Shown: positions 18,954-27,588, numbered from the stretch's first letter. The stretch is DNA of 64,000 nt from Streptomyces sp. NRRL S-340 (GCF_000720185.1 NZ_JOIY01000007.1:128465-192464), one strand, 5' to 3'. Numbers and translations are program-made. The notes: generated by a model from the letters alone, not told the origin.

Positions 18954-19156
18954 TGGCGGCATCGCCGGAAGCACGCTGGTTCAAGTCCTCTTACAGCGGT
19001 GGAAGCGGCACCGAATGTGTTGAGTGCGCGTACGCCACCGAGGGCATACGCATACGCGACTCAAAGGACAACGAAAGACGGCCCATCCAGACTCAGCAAG
19101 CGGCCTGGGACGCCTTCGTCCGGGCCGTCGGGAGCGGTGGCCTGACGCGCCGTTGA
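18953..19156 (+). CDS. DUF397 domain small protein (Scr2/AbaA-orfD type)
   Basis: Protein of 67 residues matching DUF397: begins ARWFKSSYSGGSGTECVE, contains IRDSKD and ends with a WDAFVRAV helix. Translationally coupled to the XRE regulator by a TGATG overlap. In characterised relatives this small protein interacts with the cognate XRE regulator. Together with the ATPase gene on the other strand it completes a regulatory triad common in Streptomyces. Confidence 0.87.
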   Translation: MAASPEARWFKSSYSGGSGTECVECAYATEGIRIRDSKDNERRPIQTQQAAWDAFVRAVGSGGLTRR

Positions 19157-19274
19157 CCGTACGCCTCGGGCACGTAAGCGCGCTCTCCACTGTGCTGGAT
19201 TACCACCTCTCGCGGAGTCGGCCCTGCTCCTAGCCACTGCCGTATTGCACGACGGTGATAGGGCCGACTCGGCT

Positions 19275-19706
19275 TCAGCGGTCCGGCGAAGGGTTCGGGC
19301 GCGGCGGCCTGCCCGCAGTGGCCCGGGTGAGCCGGAACGTCTCCGCCATCGCCGTGTTCGCGATGACGAGGACCGCCATCGTGACGGCCGCCGCCGGGTG
19401 GCCCGCGCCGTACACCGCCGCCGCGCCGCCGCCGAGAACCAGGGTCTTGACGAGGAGGACCCAGGGGAGGCCGGGGCGCAGGCGGGCTTTGGGGGCGGCG
19501 AAGAGGGACCACAGGGTGATGGCGAGGGCGGGGGCGCCGAGGCCCAGGAGGAACGGCGTGGCACCCTCGCCGGTGCGGAAGCCCCACCAGGCCAGGGCCG
19601 CCAGGGCGGCCAGTTCGAGGAGGAAGGCCAGGAGTTCGTTGGCCGCGTACCAGGGGCGCAGGCCGGCCGGTGCGGCCGCCGTCCGGGCAGAGTCGTTCCG
19701 CGCCAT
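19275..19706 (-). CDS. YrdB family membrane protein (DUF2568)
   Basis: Integral membrane protein of 143 residues with about four helices (NELLAFLLELAALAALAWWG; TPFLLGLGAPALAITLWSLF; LPWVLLVKTLVLGGGAAAVY; AVTMAVLVIANTAMAE). The pattern matches the YrdB/DUF2568 family, whose function is unknown. It starts at ATG 19706 and is the first ordinary high-GC gene to the right of the helicase island. Confidence 0.8.
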   Translation of the reverse strand: MARNDSARTAAAPAGLRPWYAANELLAFLLELAALAALAWWGFRTGEGATPFLLGLGAPALAITLWSLFAAPKARLRPGLPWVLLVKTLVLGGGAAAVYGAGHPAAAVTMAVLVIANTAMAETFRLTRATAGRPPRPNPSPDR

Positions 19707-19900
19707 GCTGTCAGTCCCCCCTCGCGCGGCGATCCTCCGTCCCGGCGGGCCGCCCGGGGACTGAGCATGGCACGGCGGGCGTCGCGGGTCACCGTCGGAA
19801 CTTCCGCACCGGCGGACGAGGGGACCCCGGCCGCCTCTCGCCGGGCTTGCGAGGCGATGGGCAGGTCACGTTTCTCGACGCTCTCGCCAATCCGTCCGGA

Positions 19901-20389
19901 TCATCCCCTCCGGGGCGCCGGCGGGCGGGGGCCGGACAGTTCTGCGCGGCCGAACAGCAGGGCGTAGCCCGGGGGGAGTTGGGTCAGGATGTCCGTCAGG
20001 ACGGGTGGGGGCAGGAGGTCGGCCAGGACGGTGAGGACCGTGCCCGTGTCCCAGCGGGCTGTCGCCGGGGTGGAGTTGTCGATGCGGGACGCCACCGATT
20101 CGACGAACTCGCGGGCCGTCAGGGGGCGGATGACCGGGATCTGGGCGGCCACCACCCTGGCCGCCTCCTCGGGCAGGGCGCGGGCCAGGGCGACGCGTTC
20201 GTCGCCGGTCACGTGGGTGCCGAGGGCGGACAGGACGGTGCGGGTGACGCCTTCCGCCTGCGCTCTCGTCGTGTATCCGCCCGCTTCGCGTACGCGTTCG
20301 ATCAGGGTCTGCCAGGGGCGGGACGTGGAGGCGGAGTCCGCCTCCGTCGGGGTCGTCATGGTCCGGATGGGTGCCGCCGGCGCGGTCAT
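19901..20389 (-). CDS. DUF2267 domain protein
   Basis: Cytoplasmic protein of 162 residues from ATG 20389, which has GGAGGAGG nine bases upstream. The DUF2267 repeat pattern is visible (WQTLIERVREAGGYTTRAQA, then VTRTVLSALG and LPEEAARVVAAQIP). Function is unknown; in streptomycetes DUF2267 genes often lie near Hsp20 and other stress genes, as here, suggesting a stress or dormancy link (inference). A second Met at 20359 lacks a ribosome site. Confidence 0.75.
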   Translation of the reverse strand: MTAPAAPIRTMTTPTEADSASTSRPWQTLIERVREAGGYTTRAQAEGVTRTVLSALGTHVTGDERVALARALPEEAARVVAAQIPVIRPLTAREFVESVASRIDNSTPATARWDTGTVLTVLADLLPPPVLTDILTQLPPGYALLFGRAELSGPRPPAPRRG

Positions 20390-20535
20390 CGTGTGGGGCC
20401 TCCTCCGCGTGGGTTGGCTCGCCGGGGTGGTGCGTGGCCGCGTCCCGTGAGCGGGACACGGGCTCACGGGACGCTCTTCTCACAGGGTCCGTCCGGCCAG
20501 TGGTGGCCGGGGTGGGCCGGGCCGAGGGCGGCTCT

Positions 20536-20955
20536 TCAGCCGCTCAGCTGGCGGCGTTCGCTGCCGCCGGTGATCTGGATCTTGCGCGGCTTGGCCTGCT
20601 CGGCCACCGGGATGCGCAGCGTGAGGACGCCGGCCTCGTACGACGCGTCGATGCGTTCCGTGTCGAGGGTCTCGCCGAGGAACAGCTGGCGGGTGAAGGT
20701 GCCCGTGGGGCGTTCGGCGACGATCATCTCCGCGCCCTCGGCGGCCGGGGACTTCCGCTCGGCGTGGACGTTGAGCACGTTCCGTTCGACGTCGAGGTCG
20801 ATGGTCTCGGGGTCGACCCCGGGGAGGTCGAAGTGGACGATGAAGTCGTCCCCCGACCGGTAGGCGTCCATGGCCATGGTGCCGGGGCGGGCGGGGCCGA
20901 AGACCTGCTGCGCGAGACGGTCGAATTCGCGGAAGGGATCCGAGCGCATGAGCAT
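20536..20955 (-). CDS. Small heat-shock protein, Hsp20/alpha-crystallin family
   Basis: Chaperone of 139 residues that holds unfolding proteins. It has a short N-terminal arm ([18 protein letters not shown]), the alpha-crystallin domain (about 38-125) with the conserved [10 protein letters not shown], and a short tail. Start candidates lie at 20958 (GTG), 20955 and 20949; AGGAG is best spaced for the first two, and 20955 gives the family-typical beginning. A near-consensus housekeeping promoter lies 50-80 bases upstream (21006-21034). No clear HspR or CIRCE operator was found. Confidence 0.88.
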   Translation of the reverse strand: MLMRSDPFREFDRLAQQVFGPARPGTMAMDAYRSGDDFIVHFDLPGVDPETIDLDVERNVLNVHAERKSPAAEGAEMIVAERPTGTFTRQLFLGETLDTERIDASYEAGVLTLRIPVAEQAKPRKIQITGGSERRQLSG

Positions 20956-21005
20956 CACAGGTCACTCCTTTCCTGTGGCACTGGGTGCGATGCCCTACGT
21001 CTCTT

Positions 21006-21034
21006 TATATAACTCGCCGGACTAAAGTTGACAA
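21006..21034 (-). promoter_or_regulatory. Vegetative-type promoter of hsp20
   Basis: On the minus strand TTGTCA (21034-21029) and TATATA (21011-21006) are separated by exactly 17 bases, close to the sigma-70/HrdB consensus and unusually AT-rich for this DNA. An inverted repeat AACT/AGTT lies inside the spacer and could be a repressor site. The promoter begins only 9 bases after the end of the hydrolase gene. Confidence 0.65.
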
Positions 21035-21042
21035 GCCTCGAC

Positions 21043-21975
21043 TCAGGTCAGGAACGCGCTGACCGCCTCGTACAGGGCTTCCGGCTGGTCCAGGTGGACG
21101 TCGTGGCCCGCGCCGGGGACCGTCAGCGGTGTCGTGCCGTGCGGGCGGCGGGCGTGCATCTCGGTGAACTCCGCCTCGCGCATCGTGCCGTCGGCGCCCC
21201 TGACGACCAGCACGGGGCAGGTGACGGCCTCCCACTCCCGCCAGTGGTCGCGGCGCGCCAGTTCGGTGATCGAGGACACCATCACGTCCCGGTCGGCCTT
21301 CGGCCACCAGCCGTCCGCACGCTCCTCCAGGCTCCGTGCCCAGACCTCGTGCCCGAAGAAGCGGGCGGCCGCCCCGGCGGTGGGGAAGGGGACCGGCCAG
21401 GAGTCCAGCCACGCGGCGATCCGGCCGGGGAGGTCCGCGGGCGCCATCGCGGGCCCCGCCTCGACGAGGATCAGGGACTTCACCAGGTCGGGGCGTGCGG
21501 CGGCGAGGAGCAGTGCGGTGTGGCCGCCGAAGGACTGGCCGACGAGCACGGCCGGGGCGAGGGCGCGGTCCTCGATCAGCGCCGCCGCATCCCCCACGTA
21601 CGCCTGCCGGGACACGTCCCCGGGGCGGCGCGTGCTGTCGCCGTGGCCGCGGGCGTCGTACGCCACCACGCGGTGGCCGTCCGCCCGCAGGCGCCCGGCC
21701 AGGTCGTCCCATTCACCCCTGTGACCCGCCAGGCCGTGCAGGAGGAGTACGGACTTGCGGGGCGCCGACGGGTGCGGGGACTGCGGGGACCGTGGCCTGC
21801 GGGCCTCGGCGGTGCGGGAGTCGGAGCTGCGGGACCCGGGCGTACGGGGCCCGGGCGGGTGGCCCTGGGGGGCGTGGTCCTCGTAGGCGATGTGCGTGCC
21901 GTCCGGACGTGCCAGGCGGCCCTGGCGCGGGCGTGGGGTGCGGTGGGGCATCGGTCGTATCGGTTCACCAGGCAC
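21043..21975 (-). CDS. Alpha/beta hydrolase
   Basis: Enzyme of 310 residues. A Pro/Arg-rich N-terminal stretch (about 40-73) interrupts the first strands. The core shows the oxyanion turn LLLHGLAGHRGEW, nucleophile elbow GQSFGGH and catalytic histidine GAGHDVH near the C-terminus. The acid is probably in the VVRGADG region. Typical of epoxide hydrolase/haloperoxidase-like esterases; substrate unknown. GTG 21975 has GGGAGGA seven bases upstream; ATG 21951 is the alternative. Confidence 0.85.
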   Translation of the reverse strand: MPGEPIRPMPHRTPRPRQGRLARPDGTHIAYEDHAPQGHPPGPRTPGSRSSDSRTAEARRPRSPQSPHPSAPRKSVLLLHGLAGHRGEWDDLAGRLRADGHRVVAYDARGHGDSTRRPGDVSRQAYVGDAAALIEDRALAPAVLVGQSFGGHTALLLAAARPDLVKSLILVEAGPAMAPADLPGRIAAWLDSWPVPFPTAGAAARFFGHEVWARSLEERADGWWPKADRDVMVSSITELARRDHWREWEAVTCPVLVVRGADGTMREAEFTEMHARRPHGTTPLTVPGAGHDVHLDQPEALYEAVSAFLT

Positions 21976-22411
21976 CGCTCGTCCTCCCGGGGCAGATCAC
22001 CGTTCGAATCCGGTCACGGACCACGGCCGGCCGGCCCCGGTCGTCCGGCGGCGGCCGTCGGGCCGACGCCGCTCGTCTCCGCATTCTCCTCGGCCGCCGG
22101 CGAGGGGCGCGGCCCTCACCGGACTCTCGGAGGGCGGGAACCGCGGTCCCGGGAGCGGGCGCCGGCCCCCGCGGACCGCCGTCCGGCCCGAGTTACCACC
22201 TGGGTTGCAGGAGCCGAGTCCGGCTACCGCTGTGGTTGCAGGAGGTTCAACCCTGTGCGGGACGTCGGCCGTACGGGCCGGACAGTACGTTCGGGTTCGG
22301 CCGGCGGCGGGGCCGACGGTGGGTCACCACCGCCCGTGAGGTCACAGATCTGGTCAACGGCCCCGCACGCGCACCGGGACGTCATCGGATCGGAAAAAGA
22401 GGGGGAACACC
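21976..22411. other. Intergenic region, no gene seen
   Basis: This 436-base divergent region holds the promoters of the hydrolase and of the secreted peptidoglycan-binding protein. GGTTGCAGGAG occurs twice (about 22203 and 22234), 31 bases apart, the most obvious repeated element. The last about 40 bases before the gene are purine-rich (GGAAAAAGAGGGGG), giving its ribosome site. No convincing RNA element could be drawn by eye. Confidence 0.4.
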
Positions 22412-22825
22412 GTGTTCTTTCGTCCGTCGCGCTCGATCCTCGCGAGCGCCCTCGCCACCACGGCACTGCTCGGCGCGGTCACGGCCGTCACGCCCGCCGC
22501 CCACGCCGCCTCCTTCTCCACGCAGGCGTACACCTGTCACATGTCCTACTCGGGCGGCAGGGCGTACGCGGGGCACTACAGCGGCAACACCGTCGTGCCG
22601 ACGAGGACCTCGGTGTCCCAGGCGGGCGCGGAGGCCCAGTGCCTGCTCAAGAACTACGGCGCCGGCGCGGTCGACGGCATATTCGGCGCCCGGTCGCAGG
22701 CCGCCATGCGCAACGCGCAGGAGGACATCAACGACTGGTACGGCCACAAGGTGACCGTGGACGGCATGCCCGGCCCCTCGTCCTGGCCCTGGCTGCGCAA
22801 GCTCATCTCCGACCAGCACCTGTGA
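22412..22825 (+). CDS. Secreted peptidoglycan-binding domain protein
   Basis: Exported protein of 137 residues starting at GTG 22412. A signal peptide (basic start, hydrophobic 10-29, AHA cleavage site at about 32) precedes a short Cys-containing region and a PG_binding_1-like repeat (LLKNYGAGAVDGIFGARSQA). Two cysteines (in YTCHMSY and AQCLLKN) could form a disulfide. No catalytic domain is present, so it probably binds the cell wall as an accessory or structural protein. Confidence 0.8.
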   Translation: MFFRPSRSILASALATTALLGAVTAVTPAAHAASFSTQAYTCHMSYSGGRAYAGHYSGNTVVPTRTSVSQAGAEAQCLLKNYGAGAVDGIFGARSQAAMRNAQEDINDWYGHKVTVDGMPGPSSWPWLRKLISDQHL

Positions 22826-22858
22826 GGCGGACGCACTCCCGCGCGGTGACTCGCCGCC

Positions 22859-22895
22859 GGGGCCGGGGCCCAGTGGTGCGCCCGGCCCCGGCCCC
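22859..22895. terminator. Hairpin terminator
   Basis: GGGGCCGGGGCC (22859-22870) pairs perfectly with GGCCCCGGCCCC (22884-22895) around a 13-base loop, 34 bases after the peptidoglycan-binding gene and before the convergent AhpD-like gene. Confidence 0.65.
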
Positions 22896-22972
22896 CCGCG
22901 GGCGCGGTACGGGGGGCACGCCAGAGGGCCTTCCGCGGTGGGACCGTGCCGACGGTGTCCGCCGGCCCCGGG

Positions 22973-23446
22973 TCAGCCGAACATGCCCGGCTGGTAGTCG
23001 CCCGCCGGCTGCTGGATGACGACGTTCAGGCGGTTGTACGCGTTGATCAGGGCGATGAGGCCGACGAGGGCGGCGAGCTGGTCCTCGTCGTAGTGCTTGG
23101 TGGCGTTCTCCCAGACCTCGTCGCTGACGCCGCCGGCCGCGTCCGCGATGCGGGTGCCCTGCTCGGCCAGTTCCAGGGCGGCGCGCTCGGCCTCCGTGAA
23201 GACCGTGGCCTCCCTCCACGCGGCGACCAGGTGCAGGCGCTGTGCCGTCTCACCGGCGTGCGCGGCGTCCTTGGTGTGCATGTCCGTGCAGAAACCGCAG
23301 CCGTTGATCTGGCTGGCGCGGATCTTCACCAGCTCCTGCGTCGCGGCCGGGAGCGTCGAGTCCGACAGGACCTTGCCGGCGGAGTTGATGTAGCGGAAGA
23401 ACTTGCCGGCGACGGGGTTCTCGAAGAGGTTGAGGCGGGCTTCCAT
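22973..23446 (-). CDS. Carboxymuconolactone decarboxylase / AhpD-like protein
   Basis: Protein of 157 residues with the AhpD signature: Cys50-Gly-Phe-Cys53 and His57 (NGCGFCTDMH), the redox-active CxxC pair with its proton-relay histidine. The family includes peroxidases of the alkylhydroperoxidase system and decarboxylase-like enzymes; with CxxC present, thiol redox activity is likely. AAGGAG lies six bases before ATG 23446; an upstream ATG at 23464 is less well placed. Confidence 0.85.
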   Translation of the reverse strand: MEARLNLFENPVAGKFFRYINSAGKVLSDSTLPAATQELVKIRASQINGCGFCTDMHTKDAAHAGETAQRLHLVAAWREATVFTEAERAALELAEQGTRIADAAGGVSDEVWENATKHYDEDQLAALVGLIALINAYNRLNVVIQQPAGDYQPGMFG

Positions 23447-23675
23447 CGTGGGCTCCTTGGTCATCGTTGCTCGTCGTCGTGCGGTTGCAGTGATACGACG
23501 GATCCGGGGCGCGGTGTGTGACAGGCCTGCGGATCCTGTTGGTGTGACCTGGGTCTCACTCTGACCCGCTCGGGGCCGGTCCGCCCGCCGGCCGGGACGG
23601 GGGTTAGCCTCGGGGCGTTCGACGCGTGCGGCAGTCACGGCACGTGCGGGAGTCGGGGGAGACAGGGAGACAGTG

Positions 23676-23981
23676 ATGGCGAGGATTCCTACGGCAGCGG
23701 TCGCCGCGACCGGGCTCGTCGGCGGCTACGGCGTGGCCCGCTGGACCAAGAAGCGGCAGCTGGGCGGGGCCGTGCTGGCCGTCGCCGGGGCCGCCGCCGC
23801 GCAGCAGTGGCGGCAGCGGGCGGGCGGGAAGGCGGCGGGCGCGCTCACCGCCGCCTACGTCGCCGCGTTCGCCGGGTCGCACCCGCTGGCCAAGAAGGTG
23901 GGCGCCTGGCCCGCCGTGTTCGGGGTCGCCGGGGCGGTCGCCGCCGCCTCCTGGGCCGTGGCCGACCGGCGCGGTTCGTAG
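23676..23981 (+). CDS. Small alanine-rich membrane protein, hypothetical
   Basis: Protein of 101 residues starting at ATG 23676 (GTG 23673 also possible). Hydrophobic alanine/glycine-rich stretches near residues 5-20, 30-45 and 75-95 surround a basic region (WTKKRQ, QWRQRAGGK). No recognised domain. Divergently oriented from the AhpD-like gene with about 230 bases between them. Confidence 0.55.
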   Translation: MARIPTAAVAATGLVGGYGVARWTKKRQLGGAVLAVAGAAAAQQWRQRAGGKAAGALTAAYVAAFAGSHPLAKKVGAWPAVFGVAGAVAAASWAVADRRGS

Positions 23982-24025
23982 GCGCGGTTCGTAAGGGACA
24001 CGGGTCCCGCCCGCGCTCCGGACCG

Positions 24026-24109
24026 CCGCCTCAGCCCCGCGCCGCCCCGGCCACGCACCGCCTCAGCCCCGCGCCGCCCCGGCCACGCACCGGCTCAGCC
24101 CCGCGTCGC
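24026..24109. repeat. 32-bp tandem repeat at the 3' end of the glxA-like gene
   Basis: Two identical 32-base units (24026-24057 and 24058-24089) are followed by a diverged partial third (from 24090) that contains the regulator's stop codon. The outer copies therefore look like slippage duplicates of the gene's own tail. Short period and absence of spacers argue against CRISPR. Confidence 0.7.
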
Positions 24110-25051
24110 CCGGAACGCGTTCCGGTACGCCCTCGGGCTCGTGCCCACCACCCTGCGGAAGCGCTCGCGGAAGGCCGTGGGCGAGCCGAAACCGGCCTGT
24201 TCGGCGATGCGTTCCACGGGGTCCGGCGTGGTCTCCAGGAGGTGCTGGGCGCGCCGCACCCGCGCACGGTGCAGCCACTGCAACGGCGTCGTGCCGGTCT
24301 GCTCGCGGAAGCGGCGGTTGAGGGTGCGGGTGCTCATGCCGGCCCGGGCCGCGATCTCCTCCAGGGCGAGGTCGCGGTCGCAGTGCTGCTCCAGCCAGCG
24401 CAGCACCGGCTCCAGGGTGGCGCCGGCGGGGGCGGGCGGCAGGTCGTGGACGATGAACTGCGCCTGGCCGCCCTCCCGTTCCAGCGGCATCACCGACAGG
24501 CGGGCGGCGTGCGCGGCGATCGCCGAGCCGTGGTCCTTGCGGATCATGTGCAGGCACATGTCCAGGGCCGCGGCGGCGCCCGCGGAGGTCAGGAGCCGGC
24601 CGTTGTCGACGTAGAGGACGTTCGGGTCGACGGTCACCCGCGGGTACCGCTGGGCCAGCGTCCGCGCCGCGGTCCAGTGGGTCGTCGCGCGCAGGCCGTC
24701 CAGCAGGCCGGTGGCGGCGAGGAGGAAGGCGCCGACGCAGATCGAGGCGATGCGCGTGCCGTTCGCCGCCGCGTCGCGCAGCGCGTCCGCGACGCCCGGC
24801 GGGAGCGGGGCGGTGGGGTCGGCGACCCCGGGCACGACGATCGTGTCCGCCTCGGCGAGGGTGCTCAGTCCGTACGGCGCCCGGACGGTGAACGCGCCGC
24901 CGGCCGTCCGCACCTCCCGTTCCACCGAGCAGACCCGGGTCTCGTAGAGGGCCCGGCCGTCGGGCTGTCTGGCCCAGCCGAAGGTGTCGACGGGGGCGGA
25001 GAGGTCGAACGGGATCACCTGGTCCAGCGCCAGGACGGCCACGGTGTGCAT
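24095..25051 (-). CDS. GlxA family transcriptional regulator (DJ-1/PfpI + AraC HTH)
   Basis: Regulator of 318 residues. An N-terminal class I glutamine-amidotransferase-like (DJ-1/PfpI) sensing domain (about 1-175, with ASICVGAFLLAATGLLDG around the nucleophile-elbow cysteine) is joined to two AraC-type helix-turn-helix motifs (about 215-315, EEIAARAGMSTRTLNRRFRE and ERIAEQAGFGSPTAFRERFR). ATG 25051 gives the family start (MHTVAVLALD); no clear Shine-Dalgarno is seen, so it may be leaderless. Targets unknown. Confidence 0.87.
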   Translation of the reverse strand: MHTVAVLALDQVIPFDLSAPVDTFGWARQPDGRALYETRVCSVEREVRTAGGAFTVRAPYGLSTLAEADTIVVPGVADPTAPLPPGVADALRDAAANGTRIASICVGAFLLAATGLLDGLRATTHWTAARTLAQRYPRVTVDPNVLYVDNGRLLTSAGAAAALDMCLHMIRKDHGSAIAAHAARLSVMPLEREGGQAQFIVHDLPPAPAGATLEPVLRWLEQHCDRDLALEEIAARAGMSTRTLNRRFREQTGTTPLQWLHRARVRRAQHLLETTPDPVERIAEQAGFGSPTAFRERFRRVVGTSPRAYRNAFRATRG

Positions 25052-25466
25052 GCCGGGAGCGTAGGCGGGCGCGCCGGGGGCGGGCACTGGGGGTAGCCGG
25101 TGTCCCGCCGGGCCCGCCCTTCCCGTCCACCCGCGTCCGCCCGGTTTCCGCCTCGCGCCCCCTGCTCAGCCGCGCACCGGCGCCCCCGGCGTCCGTCCGG
25201 CTTCCGCCCGCGCCGGCCCCGGCGTCCGCCCGGTCTCCCCCACACCGGCTGCTCGCCCCCGCACCTGCCCCGGCGCCCGTCCGGCCTCTGTCCCGCACCG
25301 CTCAGTGCTCAGCCCCGCACCAGCACCTGGCCAGCCCCAGCACCCGTCCCCGCCTCTCCCCGCCCCCGCACCGGCTCCCGTCCGGGCCCGGGTCCTGGCG
25401 GGAATCCGTCGGTACCTGGCATTCCTGCCGCTTCTTCCGGCTCACCGGCCCGTCTAGCGTCGGCGC
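25052..25466. other. Cytosine-rich intergenic region, no gene seen
   Basis: This 415-base region is strongly C-biased on the plus strand, with recurring CCCGCACC and CCGTCCGGC words. It separates the divergent GlxA-type regulator and DUF2269-like gene. No confident promoter or operator was recognised. Confidence 0.4.
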
Positions 25467-26069
25467 GTGACCAAGTTCCTCCTCGCCGTGCACGTCCTGG
25501 CCGCGATCGTCGCGATCGGGCCCGTCACCGTCGCCGCCAGCATGTTCCCGCCCGCCGCGCGCCGCGCGCTGTCCTCGCCCGGTGATCACCGGGCGGCGGA
25601 GACCGTACGGCTGCTGCTGCGGATCTGCCAGGTGTACGCGGTCGTCGGTGTCGTCGTGCCGGTGTTCGGGTTCGCCACGGCACGGAACATGGGCGTGCTG
25701 GGCGACACGTGGCTCCTCGTGTCCATCGCGCTGACCGCGCTCGCCGCGCTGGTGCTCGCCGCACTGGTCCTGCCCCGCCAGGCGGCCCTCGTCGAAAGCC
25801 TCACCTCGGAGGGCTTCACCTCGGAGAACCTGGCCGGGAAGAGCCTCACCGCGGAACGCCTCACCTCAGCAGGCCCCGCCTCAGCGACCCTCGTCGCCGT
25901 GAGCGGCACCGGGGCCACCGGCGAAGGCACGGGCGGCGGCGCAGGACCCGACCGCACCACCGTCCGCGCCACCGCCCGGCTGGCCATGTTCACCGGCCTG
26001 TTCAACCTGCTGTGGGCCGCCGTCACCGTCCTGATGATCGTCAGGCCGGGCTCGACGACGGGGGCGTGA
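25467..26069 (+). CDS. DUF2269-like membrane protein
   Basis: Membrane protein of 200 residues with about four helices (KFLLAVHVLAAIVAIGPVTV; ICQVYAVVGVVVPVFGFAT; TWLLVSIALTALAALVLAAL; a C-terminal helix around FNLLWAAVTVLMI). Between helices 3 and 4 lies an expanded threonine/serine/glutamate loop (about 112-175) built of LTSEGFTSENL-type near-repeats. The start is GTG 25467. Its last 29 bases overlap the convergent MFS gene. Confidence 0.65.
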   Translation: MTKFLLAVHVLAAIVAIGPVTVAASMFPPAARRALSSPGDHRAAETVRLLLRICQVYAVVGVVVPVFGFATARNMGVLGDTWLLVSIALTALAALVLAALVLPRQAALVESLTSEGFTSENLAGKSLTAERLTSAGPASATLVAVSGTGATGEGTGGGAGPDRTTVRATARLAMFTGLFNLLWAAVTVLMIVRPGSTTGA

Positions 26070-27588
26070 CGTCGGGGCGGCCCTTGCCCGCGGACGGTCC
26101 GGTCTTCGCCGGCACCGCGGTCAGCGGCGTGGCGATGTCCTCCAGGGAGCGGCGCTCGGCGTCGACCGCGAGGAAGGCGGCCACCAGGCCCGCCGCGCAC
26201 ATCAGGGCCGCGCCGATCGAGAAGGCGAGGACCGTGTCGCCGACCTTGCCGGTGCCCGTGAGGTCGGCGAAGAGCACCGGGCCGCTGATACCGCCGGCGG
26301 CGGTGCCGAGGGCGTAGAAGAACGCGATGGACATCGCCCGCGTCTCCATCGGGAAGATCTCCGAGACCGTCAGGTAGGCGCTGGAGGCGCCGGCCGAGGC
26401 GAAGAACAGCACCGCGCACCAGCAGGCGGTCAGCGTGGTCGCGCCGAGCGCGCCGCGGTCGAACAGCCAGGCCGTGCCGAACAGCAGCAGGCCGGACAGC
26501 AGGTAGGTGGAGGAGATCATCACCCGGCGGCCGACCGTGTCGAAGAGCTTGCCGAGCAGCAGCGGGCCGAGGAAGTTGCCGACCGCGATGACGGCGAAGT
26601 AGTAACCGGTGCGGTCGGAGGGGACGTCGAAGAACTTGGTCAGGATGGCGCCGAAACCGAAGGTGATGGCGTTGTAGAGGAAGGCCTGGCCGATGAAGAG
26701 GGAGAAGCCGAGGACCGCCCGCTTGGGGTAGCGGGCGAAGACCGTGCGGCCGATCTCCAGGAAGGACACGCTGCGGCGCTGGTGGATGGTGATCTCGCCG
26801 TGCGGCTCCGGCAGCCGCCCGCCCGTCTCCGACTCGATCCGCTGTTCGATCCCGCTCACCACTTCCTCGGCCTCGCCGTCCTTGCCGTGGATCAGCAGCC
26901 AGCGCGGGCTCTCCGGCACGTGCCGCCGTACGAGCAGGATCACCAGGGCGAGGACGGCGCCGAGCGCGAACGTCAGCCGCCAGCCCACGTCGGCGGCGAG
27001 GAAGCGGGTGTTCAGCGCGAGGATGGACAGCAGCGAACCGCCGACCGCGCCCACCCAGAAACTGCCGTTGATGATCAGGTCGACCCGGCCGCGGTAGTTC
27101 GCGGGGATCAGCTCGTCGATCGCGGAGTTGATGGCCGCGTACTCGCCGCCGATGCCGAACCCGGTCAGGAAGCGGAAGAGGAAGAACCACCAGGCGTGGA
27201 AGGAGACGGCGGTCAGGGCGGTGGCCGCGAGATAGACCGCCAGGGTGATCATGAACAGCTTCCGGCGGCCGTAGCGGTCGGTCAGCCGTCCCCAGAACAG
27301 GGCGCCCACGCAGGCCCCGGCCACGTACAGCGCGGCCGCCACGCCGGTGACCTGCCCGGAGCTGATCGCCAGACCGCTGCCCGGTTCCGACAGGCGGCTG
27401 GCGATGTTGCCGACGACGGTGACTTCCAGCCCGTCCAGGATCCACACCGTGCCCAGGCCCACGACGATGGTCCAGTGCCAGCGCGACCACGGAAGACGGT
27501 CGAGTCTGGCGGGGATGTCGGTGGTCACGGTGCGGCCGGTGCCGTCACCTGCCGACCCTGCGGCGCTTGCGGCGTCTGCGGTGGCCAT
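26041..27588 (-). CDS. MFS transporter, sugar/aromatic-acid porter type
   Basis: Inner-membrane transporter of 515 residues with twelve predicted helices. The family signatures are GRLTDRYGRRK after helix 2, a central PESPRWLL motif and the second-half GKLFDTVGRR loop. These place it in the metabolite:H+ symporter/sugar porter group. A central cytoplasmic loop (about 225-270) separates the halves. GGAGGGAG precedes ATG 27588. It may be co-transcribed with the DUF445 gene 75 bases upstream. Substrate not deducible. Confidence 0.85.
   Translation of the reverse strand: MATADAASAAGSAGDGTGRTVTTDIPARLDRLPWSRWHWTIVVGLGTVWILDGLEVTVVGNIASRLSEPGSGLAISSGQVTGVAAALYVAGACVGALFWGRLTDRYGRRKLFMITLAVYLAATALTAVSFHAWWFFLFRFLTGFGIGGEYAAINSAIDELIPANYRGRVDLIINGSFWVGAVGGSLLSILALNTRFLAADVGWRLTFALGAVLALVILLVRRHVPESPRWLLIHGKDGEAEEVVSGIEQRIESETGGRLPEPHGEITIHQRRSVSFLEIGRTVFARYPKRAVLGFSLFIGQAFLYNAITFGFGAILTKFFDVPSDRTGYYFAVIAVGNFLGPLLLGKLFDTVGRRVMISSTYLLSGLLLFGTAWLFDRGALGATTLTACWCAVLFFASAGASSAYLTVSEIFPMETRAMSIAFFYALGTAAGGISGPVLFADLTGTGKVGDTVLAFSIGAALMCAAGLVAAFLAVDAERRSLEDIATPLTAVPAKTGPSAGKGRPDVTPPSSSPA

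Noticed and set aside
22000..22020. tRNA-like word GTTCGAATCC
   Set aside because: The flanking bases do not form a T stem and no acceptor or anticodon arm is present; not a tRNA or a clear attachment site.
21976..22411. Possible c-di-AMP (ydaO-type) riboswitch before the peptidoglycan-binding gene
   Set aside because: Such genes can carry one, but the conserved ydaO blocks could not be recognised by eye.
24026..24109. CRISPR-like regular repeats
   Set aside because: Units abut without spacers and derive from the adjacent gene tail.
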